From assembly GCF_017751145.1 (NCBI RefSeq), contig NZ_CP046640.1, positions 972,137-1,036,136 on the forward strand: DNA of 64,000 bases, in the 5' to 3' direction. How positions within the stretch are numbered: the first letter of the stretch is position 1; each line of letters begins with the position of its first letter. A model generated the notes under the pieces. The model was not told the origin of the DNA and made no database searches. It worked only from the letters and a program-made list of their open reading frames with translations. This DNA is from Iocasia fonsfrigidae. Lineage in GTDB: Bacteria; Bacillota; Halanaerobiia; Halanaerobiales; DTU029. Both the position numbers and the translations under genes were made by a program. Below are positions 44,582 to 53,215 of the stretch, in pieces.

Positions 44582-46369
44582 TTATGAACCATCTAGTACC
44601 AGTTCATTCTGCATCTTCCAGAGCCGCTGATACATACCATCTTCTACTATTAACTGCTGATGAGTTCCCTGCTGAGTGATTTTGCCATCTTCCAGAACCA
44701 GAATCAGGTCTGCTGCAGCTAAAGTATTAATTCGATGGGAGATAATGAAAGTGGTGGTGTTTTTGTTTCTTTCCTGTAAGGCCTGGCGAATCCGGGCATC
44801 AGTCTCTGTATCAACTGCACTTAATGAATCATCAAAAATAAGAATAGGACAATCACGTATAATTGTTCTGGCAATAGCTATTCTCTGTTTTTGCCCACCA
44901 GACAGAGAAACACCCCTTTCTCCTACCAGAGTCTCATATCCTTTATCAAAGCTCTGAATAACCTCATGGATAGAAGCATTAATAGCAGCTTCAAAGATTT
45001 CAGAATTATCAGCAGCAGAATTAGCAAAACTAATATTTTCTTTGATAGATCTGGCGAAAAGGAAAGGTTCCTGTAAGACCAGACCAACATGTTTGCGCAG
45101 CCATTTTTTATCTATAGCTTTAATATCATAACCATCTATCTTAATTGCGCCACTTTGACAGTCATATAGACGGGCCAGTAGATAGACCAGAGTACTTTTG
45201 CCTGAACCTGTTGGACCTAAAAGAGCTACAGTCTGACCTTTTTTCACTTCAAAGGAAATATCCTTTAGAATCAGGCTATCTTCATAACTAAAAGAAACAT
45301 TTTCATATACTATTTCCCCTTTAAGAGTAGGTTTTAAACCTGCATTTTCTGTATATTCAACTGCTTGATCCAATATCTCCTGTACCCGGTTGATAGCTAC
45401 TTGCATCTTCCCTAAATCTGTCAGGATCCGGCCCAGCTGTCTGACTGGCCAGAGAAGCATCCCTTCATAACTGGAAAAAACCACTAGTGTGCCTAAAGAG
45501 ATTTCACCTAATACTGCCCAGTATACACCTAAGACCAGTACAGCGCCAATTTGAAACATGCACATAAAGTCGGAGATAGACCAGAACCAGGCTAGATATC
45601 TCAATACCCGGTATTGTTTTTCCCGAAAATCTATACTCTTTTTATCAAATTTCTCAATTTCATAGGACTGTCGGGCAAAGGCTCTAACGACCCGTACTCC
45701 AGTTAAATTTTCTTGTAGGGTTGTTGACATATACCCATCAGCTTCATCGGCATCTTTAAAAGTTTTTTTAACTTCAGCATAAAAGAAATAAGAATAAGCT
45801 ACGATGAAAGGAACTATAGCCATAGCAACTAAAGTCAATTTCAGATGAAGACTAAACAATATTGAAATAGCTATTACCAGAATAAATATTGCTCTGCCGA
45901 CCTCAACCAGTTGTACAGCCATAAACATCCTGATCTGTTCAATATCTGATGTACAGCGTTGGATCAGATCCCCGGTCTTGACCTGAACATGATAGTGATA
46001 AGGAAGATGCTGGAGATGATTATATAACTCATCACGCAGGTTCTTGGCAATACTTTCAGCAGCTGTAGCTGACCATTTCCCCTTATAATAGAGAAAGATT
46101 CCTCTAACAGCAGTCAGGAGAATCAATGTTGCAGCTGCTAGCGTAAGTCTGCTTAATAAGCTATTGTTGAAAATAATTTCTTTAAAAATCCCTTTGAACC
46201 ATAAGGGTATTTGCAGAGGTTCATCTCCAATAATTGAATCAATAGTAACTTTAATAACAAGAGGGTTAAGCACAGAAAAGAAAGTTCCCATAGCAATACT
46301 AAAGATTGCTCCCAAGTATAAAAGTCTATTACCTTGCATATACCTCCAGATAAATTTAATATTTCTCAT
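44582..46369 (-). CDS. ABC exporter half, ATP-binding/permease (partner 1, non-canonical Walker B)
   Basis: The 595-aa protein is on the minus strand, start ATG 46369 after GAGGTGA. It has six membrane helices (LLYLGAIFSIAMGTFFSVL first) and an NBD with Walker A GPTGSGKST, signature VSLSGGQKQR, Walker B ILIFDDSLSAVD and H-loop IISHRINTL. The residue after the Walker-B Asp is Asp, not the catalytic Glu, so its ATP site is degenerate; the partner carries the matching altered signature. Order and spacing show a two-gene exporter operon read leftwards. Upstream on the same strand lie two terminators and a 50-aa peptide gene. Confidence 0.93.
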   Translation of the reverse strand: MRNIKFIWRYMQGNRLLYLGAIFSIAMGTFFSVLNPLVIKVTIDSIIGDEPLQIPLWFKGIFKEIIFNNSLLSRLTLAAATLILLTAVRGIFLYYKGKWSATAAESIAKNLRDELYNHLQHLPYHYHVQVKTGDLIQRCTSDIEQIRMFMAVQLVEVGRAIFILVIAISILFSLHLKLTLVAMAIVPFIVAYSYFFYAEVKKTFKDADEADGYMSTTLQENLTGVRVVRAFARQSYEIEKFDKKSIDFREKQYRVLRYLAWFWSISDFMCMFQIGAVLVLGVYWAVLGEISLGTLVVFSSYEGMLLWPVRQLGRILTDLGKMQVAINRVQEILDQAVEYTENAGLKPTLKGEIVYENVSFSYEDSLILKDISFEVKKGQTVALLGPTGSGKSTLVYLLARLYDCQSGAIKIDGYDIKAIDKKWLRKHVGLVLQEPFLFARSIKENISFANSAADNSEIFEAAINASIHEVIQSFDKGYETLVGERGVSLSGGQKQRIAIARTIIRDCPILIFDDSLSAVDTETDARIRQALQERNKNTTTFIISHRINTLAAADLILVLEDGKITQQGTHQQLIVEDGMYQRLWKMQNELVLDGS

Positions 46370-46412
46370 AATCTTTCACCTCATATTTAATACTCTTATT
46401 CTATAAAGACAG

Positions 46413-46448
46413 AAAAAGACCACGGGCTTTAAATGCCTGTGGCCTTTC
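46413..46448 (-). terminator. Minus-strand terminator, proximal to the ABC operon
   Basis: On the minus strand, GCCACAGGC and GCCCGTGG (with a G-T pair) form a stem with loop ATTTAAA, followed by TCTTTTTC. Confidence 0.75.
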
Positions 46449-46550
46449 ATGCTTAGTATATAGTGGAACCCTAATATCTGTTTAAGCAATAGATATTTTC
46501 CGGGCAATACTATCTGAGTAATGAAAGCAGAATTTAATCTTTATCAAAGA

Positions 46551-46585
46551 CATAAAAAACCACAGTATTACACAACCTGTGGTCC
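46551..46585 (-). terminator. Minus-strand terminator directly after the 50-aa peptide gene
   Basis: On the minus strand, ACCACAG and CTGTGGT form a 7-bp stem around GTTGTGTAATA, followed by TTTTT. Its stem resembles that of the second terminator at 46413. Confidence 0.8.
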
Positions 46586-46629
46586 AAAAATAAAAAATTA
46601 AGCTTACTTTATTGTATGTAGCTAAAAAA

Positions 46630-46782
46630 TCAGCAAAAAATACAGGTCGTGTACATTTTTAATTGATTATTATTTTCTATTTTTCTGTCAAGGTCTACAG
46701 TCTGAATATAATTAATTGCTCCTTGAGCAGCCAATCTATCTGCTGAAACTGCAGAACGATAATTAAGTTTAATAGCAATCAT
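46630..46782 (-). CDS. 50-aa peptide with C-terminal CIFC, own promoter and terminator
   Basis: On the minus strand, ATG at 46782 follows AAGGAGGTCGTGTAAA, a full-strength ribosome site. The frame ends TGA at 46630-46632. The product starts MIAIKLNYRSAVSADRLAAQ, has a mixed polar middle (VDLDRKIENNNQ) and ends MYTTCIFC. There is no signal peptide. A consensus promoter (46823-46852) and a terminator (46551-46585) bracket it, so it should be strongly expressed as a monocistronic message. No family is recognised. It lies upstream of a heterodimeric ABC exporter on the same strand. The Cys-containing end recalls peptide pheromone or modified-peptide precursors, but no processing enzyme gene is adjacent. 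Confidence 0.65.
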   Translation of the reverse strand: MIAIKLNYRSAVSADRLAAQGAINYIQTVDLDRKIENNNQLKMYTTCIFC

Positions 46783-46822
46783 TTTACACGACCTCCTTAC
46801 TAAATTTTTTTCATGCCATTTT

Positions 46823-46852
46823 ATTATAAACCCTATTTACAATTATTGTCAA
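46823..46852 (-). promoter_or_regulatory. Consensus promoter of the 50-aa peptide gene
   Basis: On the minus strand, TTGACA (46852-46847), an 18-nt spacer, and TATAAT (46828-46823). Both boxes match the consensus fully. The leader would be ~35 nt. Confidence 0.8.
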
Positions 46853-47356
46853 GTAATATTTTTAAAAATCGTAGATTAACTTGCAATTAATAAAGTCTTT
46901 GTTTTTTAAGCAGGGATTCCGCAAATGATTTTTTAAAATCTCTCAAACCGCAAGGTTTAGGTGGTTGTGTAGAAGTTTAAAAATAACAAAGAAAGGACGG
47001 AGAAAAATGAAAAGCAAGAATTATACATTTTATAATCAAAAAGACATGGATAATAAGTGAATTAAATGATTTTAATAATTTAATTTATACTGTGAAACAA
47101 TTCAATTATGCAAAAGGTCTATTATGAAAGAGCCTTAATAACATAGCTGTTGAGAATTAAGGAAAACCCACGTTTGTTTGGTAAAAAATAGGTAAAAAGT
47201 CCCAAAAATATAGTTTTTGAAGAATGAAGAAGGAATTATTATATTAATAGAGAATTATAAATTTATTATTTCACAATTATTTCATAATTATTTCATAATT
47301 AAACAATAATTCTTTATTTTTTATACAAATTAAGATAGTTTTAGGGAGGGTATTTT
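46853..47356. other. AT-rich intergenic region with a family II repeat end
   Basis: It contains one end of repeat family II (ACAATTCAATTATGCAAAAG, about 47098-47117, with the flank to 47140 matching 38104-38145). It also has a 17-codon frame with a ribosome site at 47007-47060 that I do not trust, and the tandem word TTTCATAATTA twice near 47280. No confident gene. The downstream gene's ribosome site AGGGAGG is at 47343-47349. Confidence 0.5.
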
Positions 47357-48619
47357 TTGTCTTTTAAAAATCTATTTCTAATTGCTTTTTTATTTATCAT
47401 TGTGTTTTATAGTATAAATGTGCCGGTCAAGGCAGTAGAAAATGATAGTGTATATTCTTATGATAAATTTTTAACATCCAGTTTAATAAATGTATATCAA
47501 GAATATATTAGTCCAATTAATTATACGACTTGTCCTATGAATCCTAGCTGTTCCCAGTATGCAAAACAATGTTTTCAGCAGATGAATCCTATAATTGCAG
47601 TGTTGAAAACCACAGATCGATTGTTAAGATGTAGTAATGATTTGGAACATTATAAAACAGTAAATATTAATGGAGCAGTAAGATATAACGATTTACCAAT
47701 TAAAAGCAATAATACATATAGGAACGCAAAAATTCAAATAGCTAGAATTGACTTTAATAGTGATTATAAACAAAATGATAATAAAACTGTTGATGGTAAG
47801 ACTGAGACAGGAATTATCAAAAGTGCTAATGAAAAGTTACTATTTGATTTTGCTAAAGAACTGGAATTAAATCATGAGTATGATAAAGCTATCATTGAAT
47901 ATAAGAGGTTGTTGTCTTATTATCCCAATTCTAAATACCGATCTAGAGCCTTAATATCTATTTTTTCTATTAATTTTTTAACTAGAAATTATATGGCGGT
48001 AATTACCTGGGGAAATAAAATAATAAATTCAAATGATATTAAAATTGTAAATGAAGTTGATTTAAAATATTATATGGCCGTTGCTTTTATTAATTTAGAG
48101 AATTTCAAAATGGCCAGAGAGAAATTGTTTGATATTATTCCAGATATTCAGGATACTGATTATAGGTCTAAGGTAAATATAATAATAGGAACCACATATG
48201 TTTATGAAGAGCAATGGGCTAAGGCAATAGACTATTTTGATCTTGTAAATAATAATAGTATCTATTATAAAACAGCTAATCATTTTAAAGAGCTAGCAAA
48301 TAATGGTAAAGGTATATCTTATAAAAGTCCCAAATTAGCTGCATTTTTGGGTGTAATTCCTGGAATGGGATATTTATATGATGGATATAAGAAAACAGCA
48401 TTGTCTTCTTTAATTGTTAATGGATTATTGTATATGGGGGCAAGTAAAGCATTTGAGAATGATAATGATGCTTTAGGTATATTATTGGCTGCTTTTAATT
48501 TTGGGTTTTATGCTGGCAATATATATGGGTCTTATGAAACTGCCAGAAATGTAAATGAAGACATTAAAGGAAAATATATGTCTAAATTTAATATTGTTTT
48601 AAATAAAATAAATTATTAA
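47357..48619 (+). CDS. Exported protein with YidD-like domain, TPR-like repeats and C-terminal membrane segment
   Basis: The 420-aa protein starts at TTG 47357, 7 nt after AGGGAGG. Residues 1-25 are a signal peptide or anchor (LFLIAFLFIIVFYSINVPV). Residues ~40-90 match the YidD (membrane insertion efficiency factor) pattern: YQEYISPINYTTCPMNPSCS, QYAKQCF, then a late RLLRC; the Cys spacing is kept. Residues ~150-290 look like TPR helices (ELELNHEYDKAIIEYKRLL). The C-terminus has two hydrophobic helices with PGMGYLYDGYKKTAL, as in DUF5683-type proteins. YidD is normally ~70-90 aa and cytoplasmic, so this exported fusion is unusual. Two small exported or TPR proteins follow, suggesting one envelope-related operon. 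Confidence 0.75.
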   Translation: MSFKNLFLIAFLFIIVFYSINVPVKAVENDSVYSYDKFLTSSLINVYQEYISPINYTTCPMNPSCSQYAKQCFQQMNPIIAVLKTTDRLLRCSNDLEHYKTVNINGAVRYNDLPIKSNNTYRNAKIQIARIDFNSDYKQNDNKTVDGKTETGIIKSANEKLLFDFAKELELNHEYDKAIIEYKRLLSYYPNSKYRSRALISIFSINFLTRNYMAVITWGNKIINSNDIKIVNEVDLKYYMAVAFINLENFKMAREKLFDIIPDIQDTDYRSKVNIIIGTTYVYEEQWAKAIDYFDLVNNNSIYYKTANHFKELANNGKGISYKSPKLAAFLGVIPGMGYLYDGYKKTALSSLIVNGLLYMGASKAFENDNDALGILLAAFNFGFYAGNIYGSYETARNVNEDIKGKYMSKFNIVLNKINY

Positions 48620-48634
48620 GGAGTGATGGTTATT

Positions 48635-49129
48635 ATGTTAAAACGCAGTTTGATTTTAGTATTAGTATTTGTATTTATTTTAAACTTAGGTGTATCAGCA
48701 AAAGAGGTAGAACTTAAATCTGGGACTATTATCTTTGTAGAGACTACCAGTATGCTTGATCCTGATCAATTACAAGTGGGAGACAATGTAAGTTTGATTG
48801 TATCATCTGATGTGCTTGTAAATAATACAGTGGTTATTGAAGCTGGATCTCCGGTTATCGCAACAGTTACTAGTTCCAAGGAAAGTGGATTAATAGGGAT
48901 GGCCGGAAAATTAGGATTAAATATTTCTAGTGTGGAAGCAGTTGATGGTACTTATGTAGCACTTTCTGGTAGTAAAATGGTAGAAGGGAAAGATAGTACA
49001 GTTGCTTCTGCTGGACTAAGTCTTTTAATTTGTCCACTTTTTGCTTTAATGAAAGGTGAAGATGCTAAAATTCCTGCTAATACAAGAATAGAAGCAAGAG
49101 TAATTTCTACATATCAGATTAATATTTAG
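48635..49129 (+). CDS. Small exported protein, unknown function
   Basis: I take ATG 48635 (164 aa); AAGGAG is 11 nt upstream and the GTG/ATG at 48623-48628 abut it. Residues 1-22 are a signal peptide (SLILVLVFVFILNLGVSA). The mature part is beta-rich with Gly turns: GTIIFVETTSMLDPDQLQVG, VVIEAGSPVIATVTSSKESG, then VDGTYVALSG and IPANTRIEARV. This is the layout of small periplasmic beta proteins found next to surface-structure genes; I cannot name the family. It is 15 bp downstream of the YidD-TPR gene and likely in its operon. Confidence 0.75.
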   Translation: MLKRSLILVLVFVFILNLGVSAKEVELKSGTIIFVETTSMLDPDQLQVGDNVSLIVSSDVLVNNTVVIEAGSPVIATVTSSKESGLIGMAGKLGLNISSVEAVDGTYVALSGSKMVEGKDSTVASAGLSLLICPLFALMKGEDAKIPANTRIEARVISTYQINI

Positions 49130-49197
49130 TGGTTATAGGTAAAGATGATATTTAAAAATAAAAAGCTTGGCTCTACTTTTAGAGATGGGTGTATTCA

Positions 49198-49722
49198 ATG
49201 AAAGCTTTAAATTTCCTTAGCTTAGTTTTAATTATCTTTGTTGTTTTATTGCTATATAATTACTCTTGTATTGCAAAACAGGAAATATCTAATTCAGAGA
49301 TATACAATTTAAAGGGATATATTTTATTGAAAGAAGGCAATTATAAAAAGTCAATTCAATATTTCCAATTGGCAATTGAAAAAAATACACATTCAGCAAT
49401 ATATTATAATAATTTAGGTTGTGCTTATTATAATATTGGAGAATATAAAAAGGCTGTGGAAGATTTTAAGTTAGCGATAAACCTGGACAAAAATTATATC
49501 AAGGCATATTATAATCTATCTGCCAGTTATTTTTGGCTAGGAAGATATTTTAGTGCTATAAAATATTACTTGAGAGCTAAAAATATAGATGAAGATTATG
49601 TTAATCAGCGTTTAGATTTTGATCAGCTTGAAAAAACAATAGAAACTAAGATGGAGAATAATCCTGATGATAAGGATTTAAAAAGATTATATAAAAATTT
49701 AAAAAAATATAATGATAAATAG
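49198..49722 (+). CDS. TPR-repeat protein with N-terminal anchor
   Basis: I prefer ATG 49198 (174 aa) over GTG 49189; the ribosome site is weak for both. Residues 4-22 are hydrophobic (LNFLSLVLIIFVVLLLYNY) and act as signal or anchor. Three to four TPR units follow, e.g. YNLKGYILLKEGNYKKSIQY, then YNNLGCAYYNIGEYKKAVED and YYNLSASYFWLGRYFSAIKY. TPRs mediate protein contacts. It is the third gene of a small operon with the YidD-TPR protein, and probably faces the periplasm. Confidence 0.85.
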   Translation: MKALNFLSLVLIIFVVLLLYNYSCIAKQEISNSEIYNLKGYILLKEGNYKKSIQYFQLAIEKNTHSAIYYNNLGCAYYNIGEYKKAVEDFKLAINLDKNYIKAYYNLSASYFWLGRYFSAIKYYLRAKNIDEDYVNQRLDFDQLEKTIETKMENNPDDKDLKRLYKNLKKYNDK

Positions 49723-49733
49723 TTTTTATAGCT

Positions 49734-49780
49734 GCTGGCTGCTCAAAACAGATAAATTGAGAGAGGCCAGCCGTTTTTTT
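49734..49780 (+). terminator. Terminator after the TPR gene
   Basis: CTGGCTGCTCAA pairs imperfectly with TTGAGAGAGGCCAG, followed by CCG and seven T. Confidence 0.75.
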
Positions 49781-49832
49781 ATAATTTTATAATATTTATG
49801 GTAAAATATAACTAAAGAGGCATAAAAACCTG

Positions 49833-49963
49833 TGGGCAGAAGTAACTGTTGAAATATTGTTTTATGAGGATTTTTTTGATCTCAATCCACAGGAAAGGGA
49901 GTTTCTTAATCTGAGTCCAAGTGATTTTACTACGGGACGAGGTCAGGGATGTTCAGGAGTAAA
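49833..49963 (+). pseudogene. Decayed copy of the 68-aa hypothetical gene
   Basis: The frame WAEVTVEILFYEDFFDLNPQ and the following codons match the middle and end of the protein at 39783-39989. The 5' third is missing, and a deletion near 49925 breaks the frame. The downstream hairpin is also conserved (see next entry), so gene and terminator were copied together. Confidence 0.85.
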
Positions 49964-49977
49964 TATTGTGTTGTTTT

Positions 49978-50010
49978 AGGAATAACCACAGTGGTTATTC
50001 CTATTTTTTA
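49978..50010 (+). terminator. Terminator of the decayed gene; intron insertion point
   Basis: AGGAATAACCAC and GTGGTTATTCCT form a near-perfect stem, followed by ATTTTTT. The group II intron begins two bases downstream. Confidence 0.88.
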
Positions 50011-50011
50011 G

Positions 50012-51293
50012 GTGTGCCTCGTAAATACAGGAAACAGTAGGTGCAAATCCTACCCACGCTGTTTTGGTCGTATCGGTGTGTGAAGTCAACAGTGACAGGG
50101 TGTTTACCGTGAGGTAAAATCTGAAGAATCTGCGACTGTAACTAGTCCGGAACAATATGTAAACCAGAGGTGGCATCTAATTGTGACGACTCGCCCTAAA
50201 AACAAGGAAGTTCAACGCCTGCGTGGGGGAGACAGAGTGTCGATAGGGCTCTACAACGAGGATGCCCAAGCAGGGCAATTAGGTGTGATTAGGGTCGGAA
50301 TGGTTGTAAGGTTCCTGTGATTGACCGAGGGAGGACCTGGCGTGTCTCTGATTGAAGCTAATGAGAGTAAATGGAGGTATAACCCTGAGAGGGAAAGCCG
50401 AAATGATGCTTGGCCAGGAGTCAGACAGTACCATAATAGTGAGGAAGGTCGGGCCTATGACCGCAGGGTGACCTGTGAGAGGATAAAACTGACTGGAGCA
50501 AAGGGTACTTACGATAACCGAAGTTGGAAACAAGATATGAGCGAAAATCTAATTATCAGTAGTTTAAACATTGGTTAAGCCAGTGGGCTCAGTGGATGAC
50601 GCGAAGGGAAAAGATAACTGGAGTGGAGTAGATTGAGATTACTATGACTTGAGTAATGATATATCAGAAGGTGCGATTGATGAGAGTCTAGAAACGCGGT
50701 TGATAATATCATGAAGAAAAAGGGTTAGGTTATTGGAATATTGAGTAGAAGGCTGGTAAGTTGTGAGGGAAGGATAGGTGATTAAATGACCGAAAAGAAA
50801 CGCACCTATTACACTCTCAAAGATAAGATTTTGAGGAAAAGGAGTATGAAGATAGCGGAACATGAAGTATTCATCAATAAAGGTAGTGCAGGAGTTGATG
50901 GAGTAACAGTAGAAGAGTTCAGAAACAACTACAAGATGAACATGCTGGAACTTCGCAGACAATTCATGGAGGATAGATATGAGGCACCGCCTGTCTTACG
51001 AGCAATGCTCCCTAAGGGAGATGGAAGAGAAAGACCTCTAGGAATACCCACAGTAAAAGACAGAATAGCACAAGCAACAGTGAAGAGAATAATGGAACAG
51101 ATATTCGAAAAGATATTCTGTGATTGTTCCTATGGCTTTAGACCAGGGCGTTCACAGATAGATGCCATAAACAAAATCGAGGAATACAAAGAACAGGGAT
51201 ATAAGTGGGTATTAGATGCAGATATCAAAGGATACTTTGATAATATAGACCACAATCTTTTAATGGAGTTCATAATATCAAACCTGGGATGGT
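50012..51293 (+). mobile_element. Group II intron, 5' part plus RT gene (3'-truncated)
   Basis: The boundary GTGTG at 50012 starts ~770 nt of ribozyme-like sequence rich in short pairing segments (for example GTAGGTGCAAATCCTAC, 50037-50053), followed by an RT gene. No domain V/VI for this copy is found before sequence changes at ~51294, so it is truncated. Placement immediately behind a Rho-independent terminator is a known habit of class C introns; class assignment is tentative. Short frames in the ribozyme part are not genes. Confidence 0.8.
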
Positions 51294-51295
51294 GA
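50786..51295 (+). pseudogene. Group II intron reverse transcriptase, C-terminally truncated
   Basis: The frame of 169 aa starts ATG 50786 after GGATAGGTGA. RT blocks 0-3 are clear: INKGSAGVDGVTVEEFR, PPVLRAMLPKGDGRERPLGI, PTVKDRIAQATVKRI, DCSYGFRPGRSQIDAI and VLDADIKGYFDNIDH with the first catalytic Asp. The protein stops at NLGW before the YADD block, thumb and maturase regions, because unrelated sequence joins at ~51294. It is inactive as it stands. Confidence 0.9.
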
Positions 51296-51492
51296 TCCAG
51301 TCTTTAATGAATTTCCTTTCTACATTAGAAAAGGCAGCTTTACCTTTACTATCTTTTTTAAAGATAGACATGCTGTTACCAAAATGCTAGATATGCTTGA
51401 AATTCTTCTTTGTCAAATTGATGAATACAATTTATCTGATGTTCCTTTCTAACTAATTTTCCCAGGGGTAGAATGCCTTATGCATTTTACCC
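51294..51492 (+). pseudogene. C-terminal fragment of an unidentified gene with its terminator
   Basis: A 52-codon frame (51294-51452) without a start reads DPVFNEFPFYIRKGSFTF and continues to LSDVPF, then stops. A hairpin GGGTA-AATGC / GCATT-TACCC (51466-51492) followed by TTTTATTTT acts as its terminator. The parent could be a transposase or an unrelated gene; I do not recognise it. Both ends are junctions with intron sequence, so it is recombination debris. Bases 51493-51635 show nothing further. Confidence 0.55.
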
Positions 51493-51635
51493 TTTTATTT
51501 TGGAGGTTGAAATACTGTGACTTTTTTGATATTTATACAGCATAACTAATTAAAAAGACTTAAATAGCGGGACTTTTACATGATTAAATGGTTTAGATAA
51601 TTTGACTTTTTTAGGTTCAATTAATTTGCTGTTTC

Positions 51636-52624
51636 ACAGGTATTCCAACAGTCATTGATAGGATGATACAACAGGCGATTGCACAGCAACTTTCATTAAT
51701 ATTTGACTATCAATTCTCAGATAGTAGTTCGGTTTTAGACCTGGAAGAAATGCACATCAAGCAATTAAGAAAGCCCAGGAATATATGAACGAAGGCTATA
51801 CATGGGTAGTAGATATAGACCTGGAAAAGTATTTTGATACAGTTAACTATGATAAATTGATGGCTTTAGTTGCAAGAAAAGTGCAGGATAAATGGGTATT
51901 AAAACTAATAAGAGCATATCTTAACTCTGGAGTAATGATAAATGATGTTGTTACAAGAACTGATGAAGGATGCCCGCAAGGTGTCCCACAGTCCATTGCT
52001 TAGCAACATTATGCTTGACGAACTTGACAAAGAATTGGAAAGAAGAAATCATAGATTCTGCTGTTATGCAGATGATAAGCAACTATATGCCAAAAGTAAG
52101 AAAGCAGCAGAAAGGGTTGTGCGAAGTGTAACTGATTTTATTGAGAGAAAGCTAAAATTAAGAATCAATAGAAAGAAAAGTGCAATTGGTAGACCCTGGC
52201 AGAGAAAGTTTTTAGGGTTTTCATTCTATAGAGTCAAAAGTGAAGTAAGGGTAAGAGTCATCCTAAATCAACAAAACGAATAAAAGAAAAGATTAAAGCA
52301 ATTACATCTCGTAGTAATGCATGGACAATGAAATACCGATATTTGAAATTAAAACAAGTGGTTACAGGATGGGTCAGCTATTTTAGAATAGCCGATATGA
52401 AAGAAATTGCACGGAGTCTTGATGAATGGACAAGACGAAGATTAAGGATGTGTTACTGGAAAAGATGGAAGAGAATCAAGACCAGGTTTAGAATGCTTAA
52501 GAAACTGGGTATTGCTGAATCTAAAGCCTGGGAATATGCTAACACAAGAAAAGGCTACTGGAGAATATCCAATAGCCCCATACTTAATCGTGCTTTTACT
52601 AACCAGAGACTAAAGAAGTTATGA
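51636..52624 (+). pseudogene. Second group II intron reverse transcriptase/maturase, 5'-truncated and frameshifted
   Basis: Homology starts abruptly at GIPTVIDRMIQQAIAQQLSL (51636 on). It continues in another frame with NEGYTWVVDIDLEKYFDTVN (51785 on), then after further shifts NIMLDELDKELERRNHRFCC and YADD (about 52060), RKFLGFSFYRVKS, and from 52328 the maturase part (VTGWVSYFRIADMKE, RRRLRMCYWKRWKR, RKGYWRISNSPILNRAF). At least three frameshifts or small deletions break it, including loss of the GGPLSPLLSN-type core. It is distinct from the upstream RT, because both include the same RT block with different sequences. Confidence 0.92.
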
Positions 52625-52649
52625 TATTTTAGTTTTACAGAAAGATATG

Positions 52650-52748
52650 CACAAGTAATTAAATCTTAATGAACCGCCAAGTACTGAACGGTACGCTTGG
52701 TGGTGTGAGAGGACGGAAAATAAACTAATTATTTTCCTCCTACTTGAT
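52650..52748 (+). mobile_element. 3' end of the second group II intron (domains V-VI)
   Basis: Domain V-like hairpin GAACCGCCAAGTACTGAA with its partner arm CGCTTGGTGGT, then GTGAGAGGACGG, then a domain VI helix from AAAATAAACTAATTATTTT and the 3' boundary at GAT 52748. The same sequence with a few substitutions ends the intron remnant at 55336. Confidence 0.85.
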
Positions 52749-52780
52749 TATCAGGATATTATGTTTTAAAATTTATAAAT

Positions 52781-52885
52781 AATTTTGAAGATCGACAGAT
52801 ATATTTGTCTGGTCCATAATAATTAATTTTGTATAAAAATGATTTTAAAAATAAATTAATGATTGTTAATTAAGTTTGAATAACA
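52781..52885. repeat. Dispersed palindromic repeat, family I, copy G (diverged)
   Basis: Core GACAGATATATTTGTC at 52794-52809 has one mismatch in the palindrome. A downstream TTAATTAAGTTTGAATAAC block corresponds to the conserved 3' part. Confidence 0.7.
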
Positions 52886-52915
52886 ACAATCAATTATGCA
52901 AGACGCTCAAATAAG
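52886..52915. repeat. Family II repeat, single end
   Basis: CAATCAATTATGCAAGACGC is the exact reverse complement of the left end of the family II element near 37946-37965. Only this end is present. Confidence 0.7.
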
Positions 52916-53040
52916 TGTATTTAATAAGAAGGACCTGCATTATTTTATACATTTTTTAAAAAATATTATTTTTTTGCAGGAAAAGCGGTTGAGATCTAGA
53001 ATTTAATAATAATAAATATTATTATTATTAATGATATTTT

Positions 53041-53188
53041 TTGAAATTCGAATAGCTTTGAAGAGAGATAAATATATTTATCTGTTTGATAGTTATTGAT
53101 TTAAGTAAGGGAATTTAATATTTTAATCAAAGAACAGATGTTTTGGATTGAGTCTAGATAAGCATTAGGCTAATTTGCTATTGAAAGG
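53041..53188. repeat. Dispersed palindromic repeat, family I, copy H (diverged, palindrome kept)
   Basis: Core GATAAATATATTTATC at 53067-53082. It differs from the standard core at two positions, one in each arm, and remains a perfect palindrome. The 3' part ends TAGGCTAATTTGCTATT. It lies directly before the chemoreceptor gene. Confidence 0.75.
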
Positions 53189-53215
53189 TCATAAAATATG
53201 AAAGGTGGTATTTAA

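Noticed and set aside
46580-46632. Selenocysteine read-through of the TGA ending the 50-aa peptide
   Set aside because: The following codons reach another stop after seven residues, and no SECIS-like hairpin is evident next to the TGA; the downstream hairpin is a normal terminator.
46996-47060. 17-codon ORF with an AGGACGGAG-type ribosome site
   Set aside because: Too short, no motif and no context; cannot be distinguished from chance.
50279-50762. Several 80-106-codon frames on both strands inside the intron's 5' region
   Set aside because: They lie in the structured ribozyme part of the group II intron, lack ribosome sites, and overlap each other on opposite strands.
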